Counted from the first letter of the stretch, positions 51,289 through 62,769 are shown. The stretch is DNA of 64,000 nucleotides from Pyropia haitanensis (GCA_008729055.1 SDUX01000010.1:3487090-3551089); one strand, 5' to 3'. The notes: generated by a model not told the origin, from the letters alone. Translations and numbers: made by a program.

Positions 51289-51969
51289 TCAGTGGCGCAA
51301 CATCTTGAACGCCACCTGCCTAAATGTCAGCTGCTCACCGACGGTCTTCGCCCGCTCCTCATTCTCCCCGTTACCAGGTACCACCACCATCCCGCCCTCC
51401 CCAACCTTCCATCCCACGGATTTGACGACCTCCTCCACCGCCGCCTCCTCTGCGGCTTCGTCCACACCCTCCAGACCGAGGAGCCGTGCAAGGACAGTGC
51501 GCTCCACGCGCTTGTACGTCCGCCCAATCACTACAAGCATAAAGGAGCGAACGGCCTCGTCAAAGCCGGGCACCCCGTCCAGTAGCTGCCGCACCGCACC
51601 CGTGGCGGGCCAAAACTCCTCAAAGCGGCCCGTTTCGAGCATGCTCGCCAGCTGCGCCAGTGCCGGGATGGGCTCGTCCTCCGCCGTCGCCGCAGGGATG
51701 AGGTAGGTCGCGCAGAGGAAGTCGGTGGAGGGCAGCGCCATGATGGCCTTGATGAGGATTTTGGAGACCACCGCCGTGCGATAGGTGGCGGGGTAAAATT
51801 GGTACAGCTTGAGGGTGGCCAAGTTGGCCATCGCGTCGTTCGTGCCGGTCGCCACCTGGTGTTCCACGTACGCCTCCAGAGTCGGAAGGATTTCCGGGTC
51901 GTACCGTCGCGATTGCAGCAGCGTCGTGACCTCCTCCTCAATGTCCATGGGCGGCGCAGCGTCCGCCAT
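51289..51969 (-). CDS. EIF3K: Eukaryotic translation initiation factor 3 subunit K
   Basis: 226 residues, close to the usual length for eIF3k (about 220). It starts at the ATG at 51969 (MADAAPPMDIEEEVTTLLQS). Family landmarks: RRYDPEILPTLEAYVEHQV, ANLATLKLYQFYPATYRT, VVSKILIKAIMALPSTDFLC, FEEFWPATGAV and AVRSFMLVVIGRTYKRV, then a short winged-helix/PCI-type end (VVKSVGWKVGEGGMVVVPG). The protein is a small helical subunit of the eIF3 complex in the cytosol. Single frame, no intron. It is divergent from alpha-tubulin with a 797-bp intergenic region. Confidence 0.95.
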   Translation of the reverse strand: MADAAPPMDIEEEVTTLLQSRRYDPEILPTLEAYVEHQVATGTNDAMANLATLKLYQFYPATYRTAVVSKILIKAIMALPSTDFLCATYLIPAATAEDEPIPALAQLASMLETGRFEEFWPATGAVRQLLDGVPGFDEAVRSFMLVVIGRTYKRVERTVLARLLGLEGVDEAAEEAAVEEVVKSVGWKVGEGGMVVVPGNGENEERAKTVGEQLTFRQVAFKMLRH

Positions 51970-52766
51970 GGCAAAGGGCTAGGGAATAGCCGGACGCTCA
52001 ATCAGAACGAGTTGTGGAGCTGGATGAAGGAGGGGGGCGAGAAGGGGAGAATGCACACAGAAGCGTTGTACGGGGGACGCCCAGCACGGTGACAGTCCAG
52101 AGCGCTGCTTGGGCGATGTCGTCGACGGTGCCGCCGTCAAGAAGTCAACCAGAGCCAGTCTCTCCAAGTCCACTCGTGAAACAACTTTGGTGTTCGAGAG
52201 TTAATGTAGCCTGCCAGGATTTAAATGAACTATCATGAGCTGCGCTTCGATGACATCCAATGCGGCCAGACCTGTTTGAATTTTTCAACGCTGTTGACAG
52301 CGAGCAGTGCCTTATCATTGGTTGCTGCCCACCCCGTCCCCCAGCCAGTGTAGCGGGCCGTCAGCTGGTACCGCCTTCCTGCACCCCTTTGCACGCCTCT
52401 GGGTCAAGTCGTGAGAGGGGCCCCCTGGACAGCTCACCAGACGGCGCTGCCGCCGTCACGGGGGTGGCACAGGGCTGCCGTGTTCTTGTTCGCGCGCCCT
52501 CTCTGTTTGAACCCACCCCGGGCCTGGATCGGTGTTCACCCGTCGCGGCGTCAGCCTGCTCCCCCAACGCTGTGGCCGACGTGAGCGCCCTCACACGCTC
52601 CCGCCGGCCACCGTTGCGGTCCGCCGCTTGCCCTCTCTTCCCCCCCCCACCTCCCGCTTCCGTTGCTCTCTGACTTCACCACTCCCAACCGGCTAACGAT
52701 CCGGCCGTCACACGGCCTTGTGTGGGCCCCCATTTTCGTTCTCCCCTTCCCCTTTTGCTTGCCATC
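51970..52766. promoter_or_regulatory. Divergent promoter region of eIF3k and alpha-tubulin
   Basis: 797 bp between two housekeeping starts. The tubulin side is C/T-rich with TTTTCG and CCCCTTTTGCTTGCC directly before the ATG. No canonical TATA was found close to either start (ATTTAAATG at about 52218-52226 is distant). Confidence 0.45.
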
Positions 52767-54131
52767 ATGCGGGAGGTTATTTCTCTCCACCTCGGCCAGG
52801 CGGGCGTGCAGGTAGGCAATTCCTGCTGGGAGCTCTACTGCCTGGAGCACAGCATCGCGCCCGACGGGACGCTCAAGGTGCCTTCTGATGGCAGCGTAGC
52901 GGCGGGTGGGGAGTCGGCTGCGTTCAACACATTCTTTGCTGAGACTGGTCAGAAGGACAACAAGTACGTGCCGCGGGCGCTCTTCCTCGACCTCGAGCCG
53001 ACGGTCATTGACGAGGTGCGGACGGGGCCGTACCGGCAGCTGTACCACTCGTCCAACTTGATCAGCGGCAAGGAGGATGCGGCCAACAATTATGCGCGCG
53101 GTCATTACACGGTGGGCAAAGAGATCCTGGAGAAGGCGCTGGACCGGATTCGCAAGCTGGCCGACAACTGCAGCGGCCTGCAGGGCTTTTTGATCTTCAA
53201 CGCGGTGGGCGGCGGGACGGGCTCGGGGCTGGGCTCTCTCTTGCTGGAGCGCCTGTCGGTCGACTATGGGAAGAAGTCAAAGCTTGGTTTCACCGTCTAC
53301 CCATCTCCCCAGGTGTCGACTGCGGTCGTGGAGCCATACAACTCGGTGCTATCTACCCACGCGCTGCTGGAGCACACGGACGTGGCGGTGATGCTGGACA
53401 ACGAGGCGATTTACGACATCTGCAAGAACCGCCTGGGCATCCAGCGCCCCACGTACGGCAACCTCAACCGGCTGATCGCGCAGGTGGTGTCGTCGCTGAC
53501 CGCGTCGCTCCGCTTTGAGGGCGCCCTCAACGTGGACATCAACGAGTTCCAGACTAACCTGGTCCCCTACCCACGCATCCACTTCATGCTCTCCTCCTAC
53601 TCACCGGTGGTGTCGGCGGATAAGGCGCATCACGAGTCCCTGTCCGTGTCGGAGATCACATCGAGCGCATTTGAGCCGGCCAACATGATGGCCAAGTGCA
53701 ACCCCAACGTGGGCAAGTACATGAGCTGCTGCCTCATGTACCGCGGGGACATTGTGCCCAAGGACGTCAACGCGGCGGTGGCGGCCATCAAGACGCGCAA
53801 GAGCATCCAGTTTGTGGACTGGTGCCCGACAGGCTTCAAGTGTGGGATCAACAACCAGCCGCCGACGGTGGTGCCCGGCGGGGACCTGGCGCCTGTCAAT
53901 CGGGCGGTGTGCATGATCAGCAACAGCACGGCGATTGCTGAGGTGTTTGGCCGCATCGACGCCAAGTTTGACCTCCTGTACAGCAAGCGTGCGTTTGTGC
54001 ACTGGTACGTGGGGGAGGGGCTGGAGGAGGGGGAGTTCTCCGAGGCGCGCGAGGACCTCGCGGCGCTCGAGCAGGACTACCGCGAGGTGGGGATGGAGTC
54101 GGCCGATGCTGAGGCCGAAGAGGAGTACTAG
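52767..54131 (+). CDS. TUBA: Alpha-tubulin
   Basis: 454 residues from the ATG at 52767 ([18 protein letters not shown]). It is the GTP-binding subunit of microtubules in the cytosol and spindle. The tubulin signature [12 protein letters not shown] and the alpha-specific Glu in [18 protein letters not shown] are present, the latter driving hydrolysis on the adjacent beta subunit. The C-terminus is short, acidic and ends in EEY, so the tyrosination cycle is possible. Compared with canonical alpha-tubulin, Cys4 of MREC is Val, the H1-S2 loop is rewritten ([12 protein letters not shown]) so the acetylated Lys40 is missing, and two small insertions lengthen the N-terminal region. Loss of Lys40 fits an organism without flagella, as red algae are. 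Single exon. Confidence 0.98.
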   Translation: MREVISLHLGQAGVQVGNSCWELYCLEHSIAPDGTLKVPSDGSVAAGGESAAFNTFFAETGQKDNKYVPRALFLDLEPTVIDEVRTGPYRQLYHSSNLISGKEDAANNYARGHYTVGKEILEKALDRIRKLADNCSGLQGFLIFNAVGGGTGSGLGSLLLERLSVDYGKKSKLGFTVYPSPQVSTAVVEPYNSVLSTHALLEHTDVAVMLDNEAIYDICKNRLGIQRPTYGNLNRLIAQVVSSLTASLRFEGALNVDINEFQTNLVPYPRIHFMLSSYSPVVSADKAHHESLSVSEITSSAFEPANMMAKCNPNVGKYMSCCLMYRGDIVPKDVNAAVAAIKTRKSIQFVDWCPTGFKCGINNQPPTVVPGGDLAPVNRAVCMISNSTAIAEVFGRIDAKFDLLYSKRAFVHWYVGEGLEEGEFSEAREDLAALEQDYREVGMESADAEAEEEY

Positions 54132-55519
54132 GCGAAGACCTGCGCCTTTTTTTTTGTTGATAGGCGGTGCAGGGTGTGTGTTTCATAGTGGGCGTGGGTG
54201 TGCATTCGTGTTTTTGTTGTTTCCTCTTATCTTCCCTTTTAGCCACCAATACTGGATGTGTGGTTGCAATAGCACCTTCACAAGCGGTCGTACACGGGGG
54301 GCATGCGGCGTCTTATGCGCACTGTTATCTGCAGGTTGCATGAGTGAAGGCTACGCTACGAGCTGGTACCATGACTTCTTACTGTATGCGCGCGTCCACC
54401 TGTGCGCGACGGTCGGGCGCTCTGGGACACCTTGCCACGTGTTTTTTGTCCAGTCAGATACTGTGTGCAGACGATGGACGAGCCACGCAATTATTTTATC
54501 ACACCACGTTCGTTGGCCCCGAAGGCACCGTCGTCCGCCCGAACGCAGAGACTTCGGCCCAGACGCACCGTCATCGGCCCAGCAAACGCACGCACCGTCC
54601 CTCCCCCGCTCGCAGCCCGCACTTTGCGGGAGAGAGAGCGCTTGTGCTGCGCGGCACCGGTGGTACGCAAGCACAGCTCCCTCCCCCCCCCCCTCGGCGA
54701 CATGGTCGGCTCTGCTTTGGCCCAGTGCAAAGCGGCCCAAGCCATATCGGGGGCGCCCCGATTCCGCCCGCCCCATGGCGCTGCGTGGGTACGCCGCGGC
54801 CACCGTCGCTCCGTTGGTGCCGCGTGCGCACGCACCCGCGGGGGATGGACGCCGGTCGTCCACTCTGGCGGCTGCACGCAGTGCGCCGGGGGACGACTGG
54901 CGGTGCATTGGGGAACCAACGCGGGGAGGGGTGGCAGCGGATGGTGGAAGGGGGTTGTGCCGGTGCGCGCGTGTTCCCTCTCCCCCTCCACCCCTGTCAC
55001 ATGACGATGCGGCAGGACCGCAGCCATCGTGGGCAGTCCTACGTATGTTTGGCCCAGTGTCCAAGCGGTGGGGGAAGGTGAGGGGCAGCTGGGGCAAGGC
55101 AGTACCTGCGTTCGGTTTCGTCCCCCCCCGCCCGGCGCCCGACCACGCTGACGCCCAGGCGGCGTTGCCGCCGACGGGAGAGCCACCACCCGTTGGCGGG
55201 CATAGCCGGGGGCTCCGCCCCCCCCGCCTCCCCCCCTCTGACCAGTGACGCGCGTGCGTGCGCGGCTGCACGGAGCCCACTGGCCGCCCGCCCCCGTCAC
55301 TGCCTGCTGCCTGCGGCGGCCCGCCGTTGACGGCACGGCCACCGGCAGCGGGGCGCGGCGGCACCCCACACCCATCCCGGCCGTCCCAGTGGCGGCGGCG
55401 GCGGTGGCGGCGGTGGCTGTGGCGTCCGCGGCCGCGGGTGACGACGGGCACCAATAGCACCACCGTCGGTGGCGGCAGCGACAGCAGCGGCGGCGGCGGT
55501 CGGGACGGGCGGCGCCACC
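54132..55519. other. Gap: tubulin 3' region and unassigned DNA
   Basis: A T-run (54147-54156) follows the tubulin stop. 54240-55500 has frames open on both strands without domains. The last part serves as upstream region for the secreted-protein gene at 55520. Confidence 0.4.
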
Positions 55520-57426
55520 ATGTGTGGCGGCCGGGGGTGGCGAGTGACGGCGCTGGCGGTGGCCGCCGCCGCCGTAGCCGCGACGGCCGCCGGCGGTGGC
55601 GGCGCGGCAGCCGCGCCGCCCGCCGCCGCGGTGGCGCGGCAGGCCGGTCCCCCCGGCGGTGGCGGGCGCGGCGGAACGCCGCGGGGTGCATCGGCCGCGG
55701 CAGTGGCTGCCGCGGCGGCAAGGGCGGCGGCCGCTGCCGCCGCCGTCGCCGCCGCCGCCGCCGCGTCGCTGCCCGCCTCCCGCGCGGGGGCGTCGACGAC
55801 ATGGCCGCCCGGCCGGTTCATCCCCCCCCACCCCCGCCCGTGCACGCCCGCCACCGCCCCGGCGGTGGCGGCCGCCCTCACCCGCACCGTCCGCCTGCTC
55901 ACGCCCGACGGGGCAGCCACCGGCGGCGGCGGTGGCGGCGGCGGCGCCCGCTGCGCGGCGCGCTACTTTCGCCCACTCCTCGCGCCGCTGTCGTGGATGG
56001 CGGCGGCCGGCCCGCCGGCGGCGGCGACGGCAACGACCGCGGCAGCCGCGGCGGCGGCGGGCGGCGGCGTGTGCATCCCCGCCGCCTACTGGGAGGCCAT
56101 CGGCTGGCACGCCGCCAACTTTGCGACCGCCGCGGCGGCGCGGCCGCCGCGGCTGGCGGCGGCGCCCGCCGCGCCGGGCGGGTGTGCCATGCCCGCCACG
56201 CTCGTCCGGTCGCTGCGGCGGGAGCACGCCGCGTGGGCGTGCGCGTACGGGGGTGGTGGTGGTCGCGGCGGCGGCGGCGGCGGCGGCGGGGGTGGCGGCG
56301 GGGGTTGGGGTGGGGGGGTGGCCGGCGACGTGGCCCGGCGGGTGCCCCGCTTCCACCTGTGCGGCGCGGTTGCCGAGGTGAGGGTGGGCACGGCCGCGGC
56401 GGCGGTGGTGGAACGGGAGCGGCAGCTGGCGTGCGCGGCGCGGGGGGGCGGCGGCGGCGGGGGTGGTCGCCACGGTGGCCGACGCCGCCGTCGTGGTCGT
56501 CCTAGCCAAGGCGGGGGCGGCGGCCGAGGTGGGAACGGCGGCAACGGTGGCCACGGCGGCCATGGCGGCAACGGCGGCCACGGCGGCGGCCACGGCGGGA
56601 ATGGTGGTCACGGCGGCCACGGTGGGCACGGCGGCCACGGCGGCAACGGCGGCCACGGCGGCAGCGGTGGCCACGGGGGCCGTGGCCGCAACGGTGGTCA
56701 CGGCGGCCACGGCGGCCACGGCGGCCACGGCGGCCACGGCGGCCACGGCGGCCACGGCGGCCACGGCGGCCACGGCGGCCACGGCGGCCACGCCAACGGC
56801 GTGAGCAGCGGCGTACGCTGGGCGGCGCCGCTCCCCGCGGCGGACCGGCAAGCCGCGGCCGCCGCGCTCGCCCCCCCCCCCGCGGCCGCCGCGGCGGCCC
56901 GCCCGCCCCCCCCGCCCGCCGCGGGCGCCGCGCGGGGCGTCGCCGTTGCCGTCGGCGGCGGCGCGCCCGTCGGCAGCGGCGGCGGCGGCGGCGGCGGCCT
57001 CGCCCTCCCCGCGGCGGGCTCCACCGACGTCCAGCTGCGCGCCGCCGGCGGCGGCCGTCGCGTCGCCGCCGGCGGGCCGCCGCCGCCGCGTGCGCAGGCG
57101 GCGGCGGCGCAAGCGGCGGACGCGGCCGCCCCCGCGGCGGCGGCGCCAGCGGCGGTGGCGGTGGCCGGCGCGGCGGCGGCGGCGGTGGCGGCGGCGGCGG
57201 CGCCCCCCCCCCCCGCGGGGCGGCGCCCCCCCCCCGCCGCCGCCCCCCCCCCGGCCGCGTGTGCCGCGTGTGCCCCCCCGAGTACGTTGGCGTCACCGCC
57301 GGCGCGTGCTGCGCCCGCTACTGCCGGGCGTTTGCGCAGAGCCTGGACATTGCCGCGTCGAGCCGCGTCGCGACGCGCGCGGGGTGCTGCGAGAAGCTGG
57401 CCAAGGCGTGCGTGCAGATCAAGTGA
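55520..57426 (+). CDS. Secreted Cys-rich protein with His-Gly repeats
   Basis: No family recognised. The ATG at 55520 has a strong context (GCCACCATG) and begins MCGGRGWRVTALAVAAAAVA, a signal peptide. The mature part contains scattered single Cys residues in short folded islands (GARCAARYF; GGVCIPAAYWEAIGW; GGCAMPATLVRSL; RFHLCGAVAEV; RQLACAARG) separated by Gly/Ala runs. A Gly-His-Gly/Gly-Asn-Gly repeat region (56521-56795) follows and could bind metal ions. The frame then changes in a group of C-runs (57203-57214, 57226-57235, 57243-57252), and the last 57 codons give a compact domain with eight Cys: VCRVCPPEYVGV, ACCARYCRAF, AGCCEKLAKACVQIK, stop at 57424-57426. An extracellular matrix or cell-wall role is a guess from composition. 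Confidence 0.6.
56521..56795 (+). repeat. 9-bp repeat (GGCCACGGC)n encoding Gly-His-Gly
   Basis: An imperfect start with AAC/AGC variants becomes about ten nearly perfect 9-bp units at 56698-56793. The repeat keeps the reading frame. Confidence 0.9.
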
Positions 57427-57432
57427 GCAGCA

Positions 57433-58161
57433 GCGCTGCGCGGTCAAACCCGTGACCCCGCCGTGGCGGGTGAAGGGCCTCAGAGAGGCCGTGGGGCGAG
57501 TGCTGTGTCGCACGCAGCCGCGCAGGGAGTGCAGTTTTAGCACTCCAATGATTGCGGTTTGTGCGAAACCGTGCAGTCTAGCACCCGACAGCGGTCAGAC
57601 GCCTCGACCCTCACCGTGGAATTGTGAAATAATTTTGGTCATGACTTCGTTCAAGTCACCTGCTGTTGTTGGCGGGGGCGCGATCTGGAGGCCGGGGGCT
57701 GTGGACAGTTGGACTGAGGTCGCATCGGCCGCACTCAAATACCGCTGCGAGAGCCCCAAGTGGGGGTCCGTCCTCCCAAGTCCCGTCTCGCGGCTGTGTG
57801 CCGACGTGGAACGATCGCGGCCGGGAGTGCTAAACTTGCACTGTTTGCAAGACTCCACTGCACAAACTGCACGAAACCGTGCAGTGTTTGCGCTTTATAG
57901 CTCCCAATGTGGAGCCGCACTGTGTCCGGTGACCACGTCTTCGACGACCAGGTCGTCGTCCACCACCTCCATCAGTATGAGCAAAAAAAGCGCTTCGCAC
58001 ACTGTGCAAATTGACCTCTACGCGCGTGTGCGGCGGTGTACAAAAAAAAGGCGGTCCGTGGGGGCTCACGGAGCGATTCGCACGACCCCGCGCGGATTCG
58101 CACTCGCTCAGCGTGGCCCAAATCAGCTCTCGTCGGGATCACGGGTTTGACCGCGCAGCGC
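57433..58161. mobile_element. Small inverted-repeat (MITE-like) element
   Basis: The first 23 bases (57433-57455) are repeated in inverted orientation at 58139-58161 without mismatch; the core is GCGGTCAAACCCGTGA. Inside are inverted or repeated hairpin motifs: GGAGTGC/GCACTCC arms near 57523-57545, CACTGCAC/GTGCAGTG near 57854-57885, and TGCACGAAACCGTGCA at about 57870, with part of it also near 57566. GC content is lower than the flanks. It has no coding capacity. No clear target duplication was found, so mobility is inferred. It starts 7 bp after the stop codon of the secreted-protein gene. Confidence 0.55.
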
Positions 58162-58347
58162 AGGTGGTGTCGAGGGGGGGGGGGGGGGGGGGGGGAGGAG
58201 GAGCGGCGGGCAGGGGGGAGGGAAGGGGGAGGGAGGGGGGGCGCGTGGCGTCGCGGCGCGCCGTACGCAGAGGCGCGGCAAGAGAGACGACGAGAAAAAA
58301 AACACACGTGCCGGCGGCTGGGAAACGGGGCGGCGAGAAGGGCAGCA

Positions 58348-58393
<46 letters not shown>

Positions 58394-58779
58394 ACCGCCC
58401 CAACGAGGGGGGGAGCCCCGCGTCGGCCGGCCGCCACCCCCGTCGTGGAGGCTACACGGGAGCAGGAGGCGCACGCCCCACGCGGCGGGTGCCGCCAGCG
58501 GCGTGGCGCCGCGGCCGACGCCGCGGCGGGCCGCGGACGCCACCCCCCCCACCCGTGGCCGCCGCGGCCGGCCGTCCCACCCCGCCGGCGCGCACGGCCG
58601 CGCCTGCAGCGGCGGCCACGCGCCGCGGCCGGCGCGGCCGCCCGCCGCGGCACACGCCCGCACGCCGCCGGCCGGGCGTCACCCGCACCCCATGGGCCGT
58701 CCCGACCCCCCCCCCCAACGGCCGCACCCCCCACCCCCCCCCCCCCCCCCACCCCCCCCCCCGGCTCCCCCCGCCCGCC
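58162..58779. other. Gap with G-run and GGC microsatellite
   Basis: A long G-run (about 58173-58195) and a GGC tract (58346-58393) dominate. It is downstream of the minus-strand lyase gene. No gene is supported. Confidence 0.45.
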
Positions 58780-60538
58780 CTACCCACCGTCCCCCACCGG
58801 CGGCGCGTGCCCGTCCGCGTACCCGACCGCCACCGCCGCCTCGGCCGCGACAATCGCCCAGTGGCACCACGACACCCCCCCCTGCACGTACACCACGTAC
58901 GGCGGCCGGACGGGGCCGTCGGCCGACAGCTCGAGCGTGCCGCCGTCGACAAACGTGCCCGACGCAAAGACCACCTCGTCGCCATAGCCGGGCGTCGCGC
59001 CCGCCTCGACCGCAATGTGCGCGCCGACGGGGGAGGCCCGCTGGACGGCGGCACAAAACGCCAGCAGCCGCCGCCGGTCGCCCAGGCGGATGGCGTGGAT
59101 GAGCTCCAGGGGGGGGGTGCCCCCGCCGCCGCCGCCGCCGCCGCCGTCGCCATTCCCGCTGCAGCTGTCGTCGCCGTTGCGAGAGACAGCCGTGGCGGCG
59201 GCGGCGGCGGCGGCGGGGGTGGCGGCGCCCACCGCCAGCACCCCCGGGCTCGTCGCGTAGCCGAGGCGGCGGAACACCGCCGCGACGAGCGCCGCCCCCT
59301 TGGCCGCCTCCCCCACCATCGCGGGCGCCATAAACAGCCCCTGCAGGAGCACCCGGTTGACGCCCAGCGTCGCCCCCCCCCCCACACCGGGCGCGGCGAG
59401 CCGCGCGAGCGCGCGCGCCACCAGCGGCGCGCGCCCGGCAACGTAGCCGCCCGTCGGCGCGAGCGTGCCGCCCGGGTTCTTGGTCAGCGAGCCCGCCGCG
59501 AGGTCCGCCCCCACCGACGGGTGCGTCGGCTCGACGGCCTCGGTAAACTCGCCATAGCAATTGTCCACGACGATGACCACGTCCCGCTTGACCGCCCGCA
59601 CCCGCGCCACCACGTCGCGGATTTCGGCCACCGTCAGCGACCGCCGCCAGTCATACCCGCAGCTGCGCTGGATAAAGACGACCTTGGTCGCCGCGCCCAC
59701 CGCGGCGGCGACCGCCGGCGGGTCCACCACCCGCCCGCCCGCCGCGTCGGTCGTCAGCGGCACCTGCCGGAACGTGACGCCCCAGTCGGCGAGGCTGCCC
59801 ATGCCCGCGACCCCCCCCCCCCCCCCCCCCCCCTCCTCCTCCGCGGCCGCGTCCGCCCCCCCCCCCGGATGCCGAGCACCTCCTCCAGCGTATCGTACAC
59901 GGGCCCCGCCGCGGCGAGCACCTCATCCCCCGGCCGGGCGACGCCAAACAGCGCCGCCGCGATCGCGTGGGTGCCGCTCAAAAACTGCACCCGCACCGCC
60001 GCGGCGGGCGCCCCAAACAGCGCCGCGACGACCGCGTCGATCGCGTCCCGCCCGCGGTCGCCGTGGCCGTACCCGTCGACGGTCGCAAAGTGGGACGCGT
60101 CCACGCGGGCGGCGGCAAACGCGGCGAGCACCCGCCGCAGCGTCGCCGTCGTGGCCGCGTCAATGGTGGCAAACGCGGGGGACAGCGCCGCCGCCGCGGC
60201 GGTGACGAGGGCGGTCGCGGCGGCGGGGGAGGGCGTGACGGTAGGGGGGGGGGGCGGGGGGGGGGGGGGGGTGACGCCCCGCAGACGCCGCCGCGTCCGC
60301 GTTGGGGGGGGGGTCCCCGCGCGGGCGTGGCCGCCCGCGCGGCCGACGCGCGCGGGCGGCGGGCGGGGGCGGCAGAGCCGCCGCCGCGGTGGCGGCAGCC
60401 CCCGTCCGCCCCCCACGCCGACGCCGCCGCCACCACCACCCCCACCACCCCCACCACCACCACCACCACCAACGCCCCCGCCGACACCGACGCCGACGGC
60501 GGGGAGCGGGCACACAAACGCGGCGGCGGCGGCCGCGC

Positions 60539-60569
<31 letters not shown>

Positions 60570-60608
60570 CGGCGGCTGGCGCGGCCGGGGTGGCGGCGGC
60601 GGCGGCCG

Positions 60609-60642
<34 letters not shown>

Positions 60643-60695
60643 GCCGCCGCGCCGGCGCGGCCGGCGGCGGCGGCCAGCGGCGGCGCGGCGGCCAT
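58780..60695 (-). CDS. Methionine gamma-lyase / aluminium-resistance family protein (PLP enzyme)
   Basis: A PLP-dependent enzyme of the Met_gamma_lyase (PF06838-type) family, common in bacteria and cyanobacteria. The N-terminal part reads in one frame from the ATG at 60695: an Ala/Gly-rich leader of 130 or so residues, then FATVDGYGHGDRGRDAI, VQFLSGTHAIAAALFGVARP and GPVYDTLEEVLGIRG. A G23 tract (C-run 59811-59833 on the plus strand) breaks the frame, after which the catalytic half continues: GSLADWGVTFRQVPL, VVFIQRSCGYDWRRSLTV, VIVVDNCYGEF, GSLTKNPGGTLAPTGGYVAG (the Lys should carry PLP), LELIHAIRLGDRRRLLAFC and ELSADGPVRPPYVVYVQGG, with a stop at 58780. One Gly/Asn/Ser insert lies near 59120-59160. 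The leader may be an organelle transit peptide. A cyanobacterial or bacterial origin is plausible. Confidence 0.87.
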
Positions 60696-60969
60696 GGCGT
60701 GACGACGCGGCCCGCGGCGGGGCGTGGCGGCGGTCGTCGCCGCCGCGGCTGCCGTCGTGGGGTGGGCGGCGGGTCGCGCGGGGGGGGGATGCGGCGGGCG
60801 GGGGGGGGGGGGCGGGGGGGGGGAGCGCCAAGGTGGGGGGGGGGGGGGGGAGGTGTTTGGGCGACGCCGCGTCGCCGCCGCGGCGGCGCAGATCCGCCGC
60901 CGCGGATCCGCGCGCGCGCGGCGGCGGCGGCGCGCGGCGGCCGCGGCGCGGCCGGCGGCGGCCGCCCGC

Positions 60970-61010
<41 letters not shown>

Positions 61011-61489
61011 CGGCCGGCCGCGCGGCCGCCGCCGCCGCCGGCGGCCCGCCGCCGCCGCCGCGCGTGGCGGCCGCGGCGGTGCCGCGGCTGCGGCGGGGCC
61101 GACCGTAGGGGCGCGCGGGGGGGGGGGGGGGGGGGAGGGATCCCGCCGCGGGCAGACCGCCGCCGCCGCCGCCGCCGCGCCGACCCGCCCGTGCCCGCCG
61201 CCGCCGCCGCCGGTCGGTGGCGGCCGCCCGCCGGCCGCGGCGGCTGCCGCGCCGGCCGCTGCCGGCGGTGCCGTCTGCCGCCGCGCCTGCGCGTCGGCGG
61301 GTCGCCGTGGGTGGTGGGGGGGGGGTGCGCGTGGGGGGGGGCGCCTGCGGCAGCGGCGCGGACGCGGCGGTGCCGCTGCCGGTGGCGGCGCCCGGTGGGC
61401 GCGATGGGCAGCGGCGGGGGGACGTCTGCGGGGGGGGGGGGGTGTCGGACCCGCGTGCGCGGCTCCCCCCCCCCCCCTCCACGCTCACC
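60696..61489. other. Gap: GC microsatellites, possible 3' end of the upstream gene
   Basis: Dominated by GCC/GGC tracts and G-runs (60832-60850; 61108-61137). It may include the uncertain 3' end of the minus-strand gene at 61490-63007. Confidence 0.4.
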
Positions 61490-62725
61490 CGCTGGGAGCG
61501 GGGCGGCGGCGGCGGCGGCGGCGCCCCCCCCCCCCCGTCCCCCCCCCCTCCCCCCCCCCCGCACCCCTACCGCCGCCGCCACCGCCAACAGCTCGCGGTA
61601 CATGGGGCCCCAGTCCACCCCCCCCCCCCCCCCACCAGCCCCGGCACCCCCGCCTCGGCCGCCGCCACCGCCGCCGCCACCGCCGCCGCCACCGCCGGCG
61701 CGGCCGCGGCGGGCGGGGCGGCGGCGACGGCACCCCCCGCCACCCCGCCCGCGGCCGCCACGTCCACGCCCAGCACCACCGCCACCGCCGAGACGGCCAG
61801 CGACGCGTCCGCCACCAGCGACGCCGCGTCGTCCCCGCCGCCGCCCCCGCCACGCGCCGTCGCGGTCGCGGTCGCGGTCGCGGTCGCGGTCGCGGTCGCC
61901 GCCGCCGCCGCCGCCGCCGCCACCGCCGTGGCGGCGACGCCAGCGAGTGCCGCCGCGGCGCGGCGGAGCGCGGCACGCGCGGCGCCGCCGTCGGCGGCGA
62001 GCGCCACGACCGCCGGGAGGAGGGCGGGCGCCCACGAGGCGGCGCCCGCCGCCGGCCGCGTCACGTGGCCGCCGAGGTCGGTGAGGAGGGTGGCCACCGC
62101 CGCCGCCACGCGGCCGCGCAGGGGGGGGACCCCGGCCGCCGCGTAGGCCGACAGCAGCCGGCCGGTCGCGGCGAGGGTGGCGGTGAGGAGCGCGCCGCGG
62201 CGGGAGGGGGGGGGGGGGCCGCCGCCGCCGCCGTTGGTGGGGGGGGGGGGGGGGAGGGCGCTCCCCGCCGCCGCCCCCGCCGGCCGCCGTGCCGCGGCTG
62301 CCGCCGCCACTGCCGCTGCCGCTGCCGCCGCCGCGGCCACCACCGCCGCCGCCGCGCCCGCTGCGCCCGCCGCCGCCGCCGTCGCCATCCGCGGCGGCGG
62401 CCGCCGCTGCGAGCGGCATCAGCAGCTCGTCCGCCTCGTAAAACTCGACGACCGCCGTGACGGCGGCAACGACGGCGGTGAGGGCGGCGGCCATGGACCG
62501 CTCCTCCCCCGTCATGTCCCGGTCGGCCAGCCGCGGGCGCCGCGGGGGTGCGCCGCCACCCCCACCCCCACCCCCACCCCCACCCCCACCCCCACCGCCG
62601 CCGCCGCCGCTGCCATTGCCGCTGCCGCTGCCGCCGCCACGGGCCGTCCCCCCCCCACGGTCGAGCGGCAGGTGGGCCCAACCCGAGCCCCCCCCCCCCC
62701 CCTCCCCGTCCGACGAGGACGACCA

Positions 62726-62769
<44 letters not shown>

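Noticed and set aside
56698..56793. CRISPR-like regular repeat
   Set aside because: The 9-bp units are directly tandem without unique spacers and encode Gly-His-Gly in the gene frame.
54491..57112. An 873-codon minus-strand frame
   Set aside because: It is antisense to the secreted-protein gene, which has a Kozak-like start, a signal peptide and ordered Cys residues on the plus strand.
62556..62597. Interstitial telomere repeat
   Set aside because: The CCCCCA array is only about 42 bp, lies in a coding region and resembles neighbouring codon-level microsatellites.
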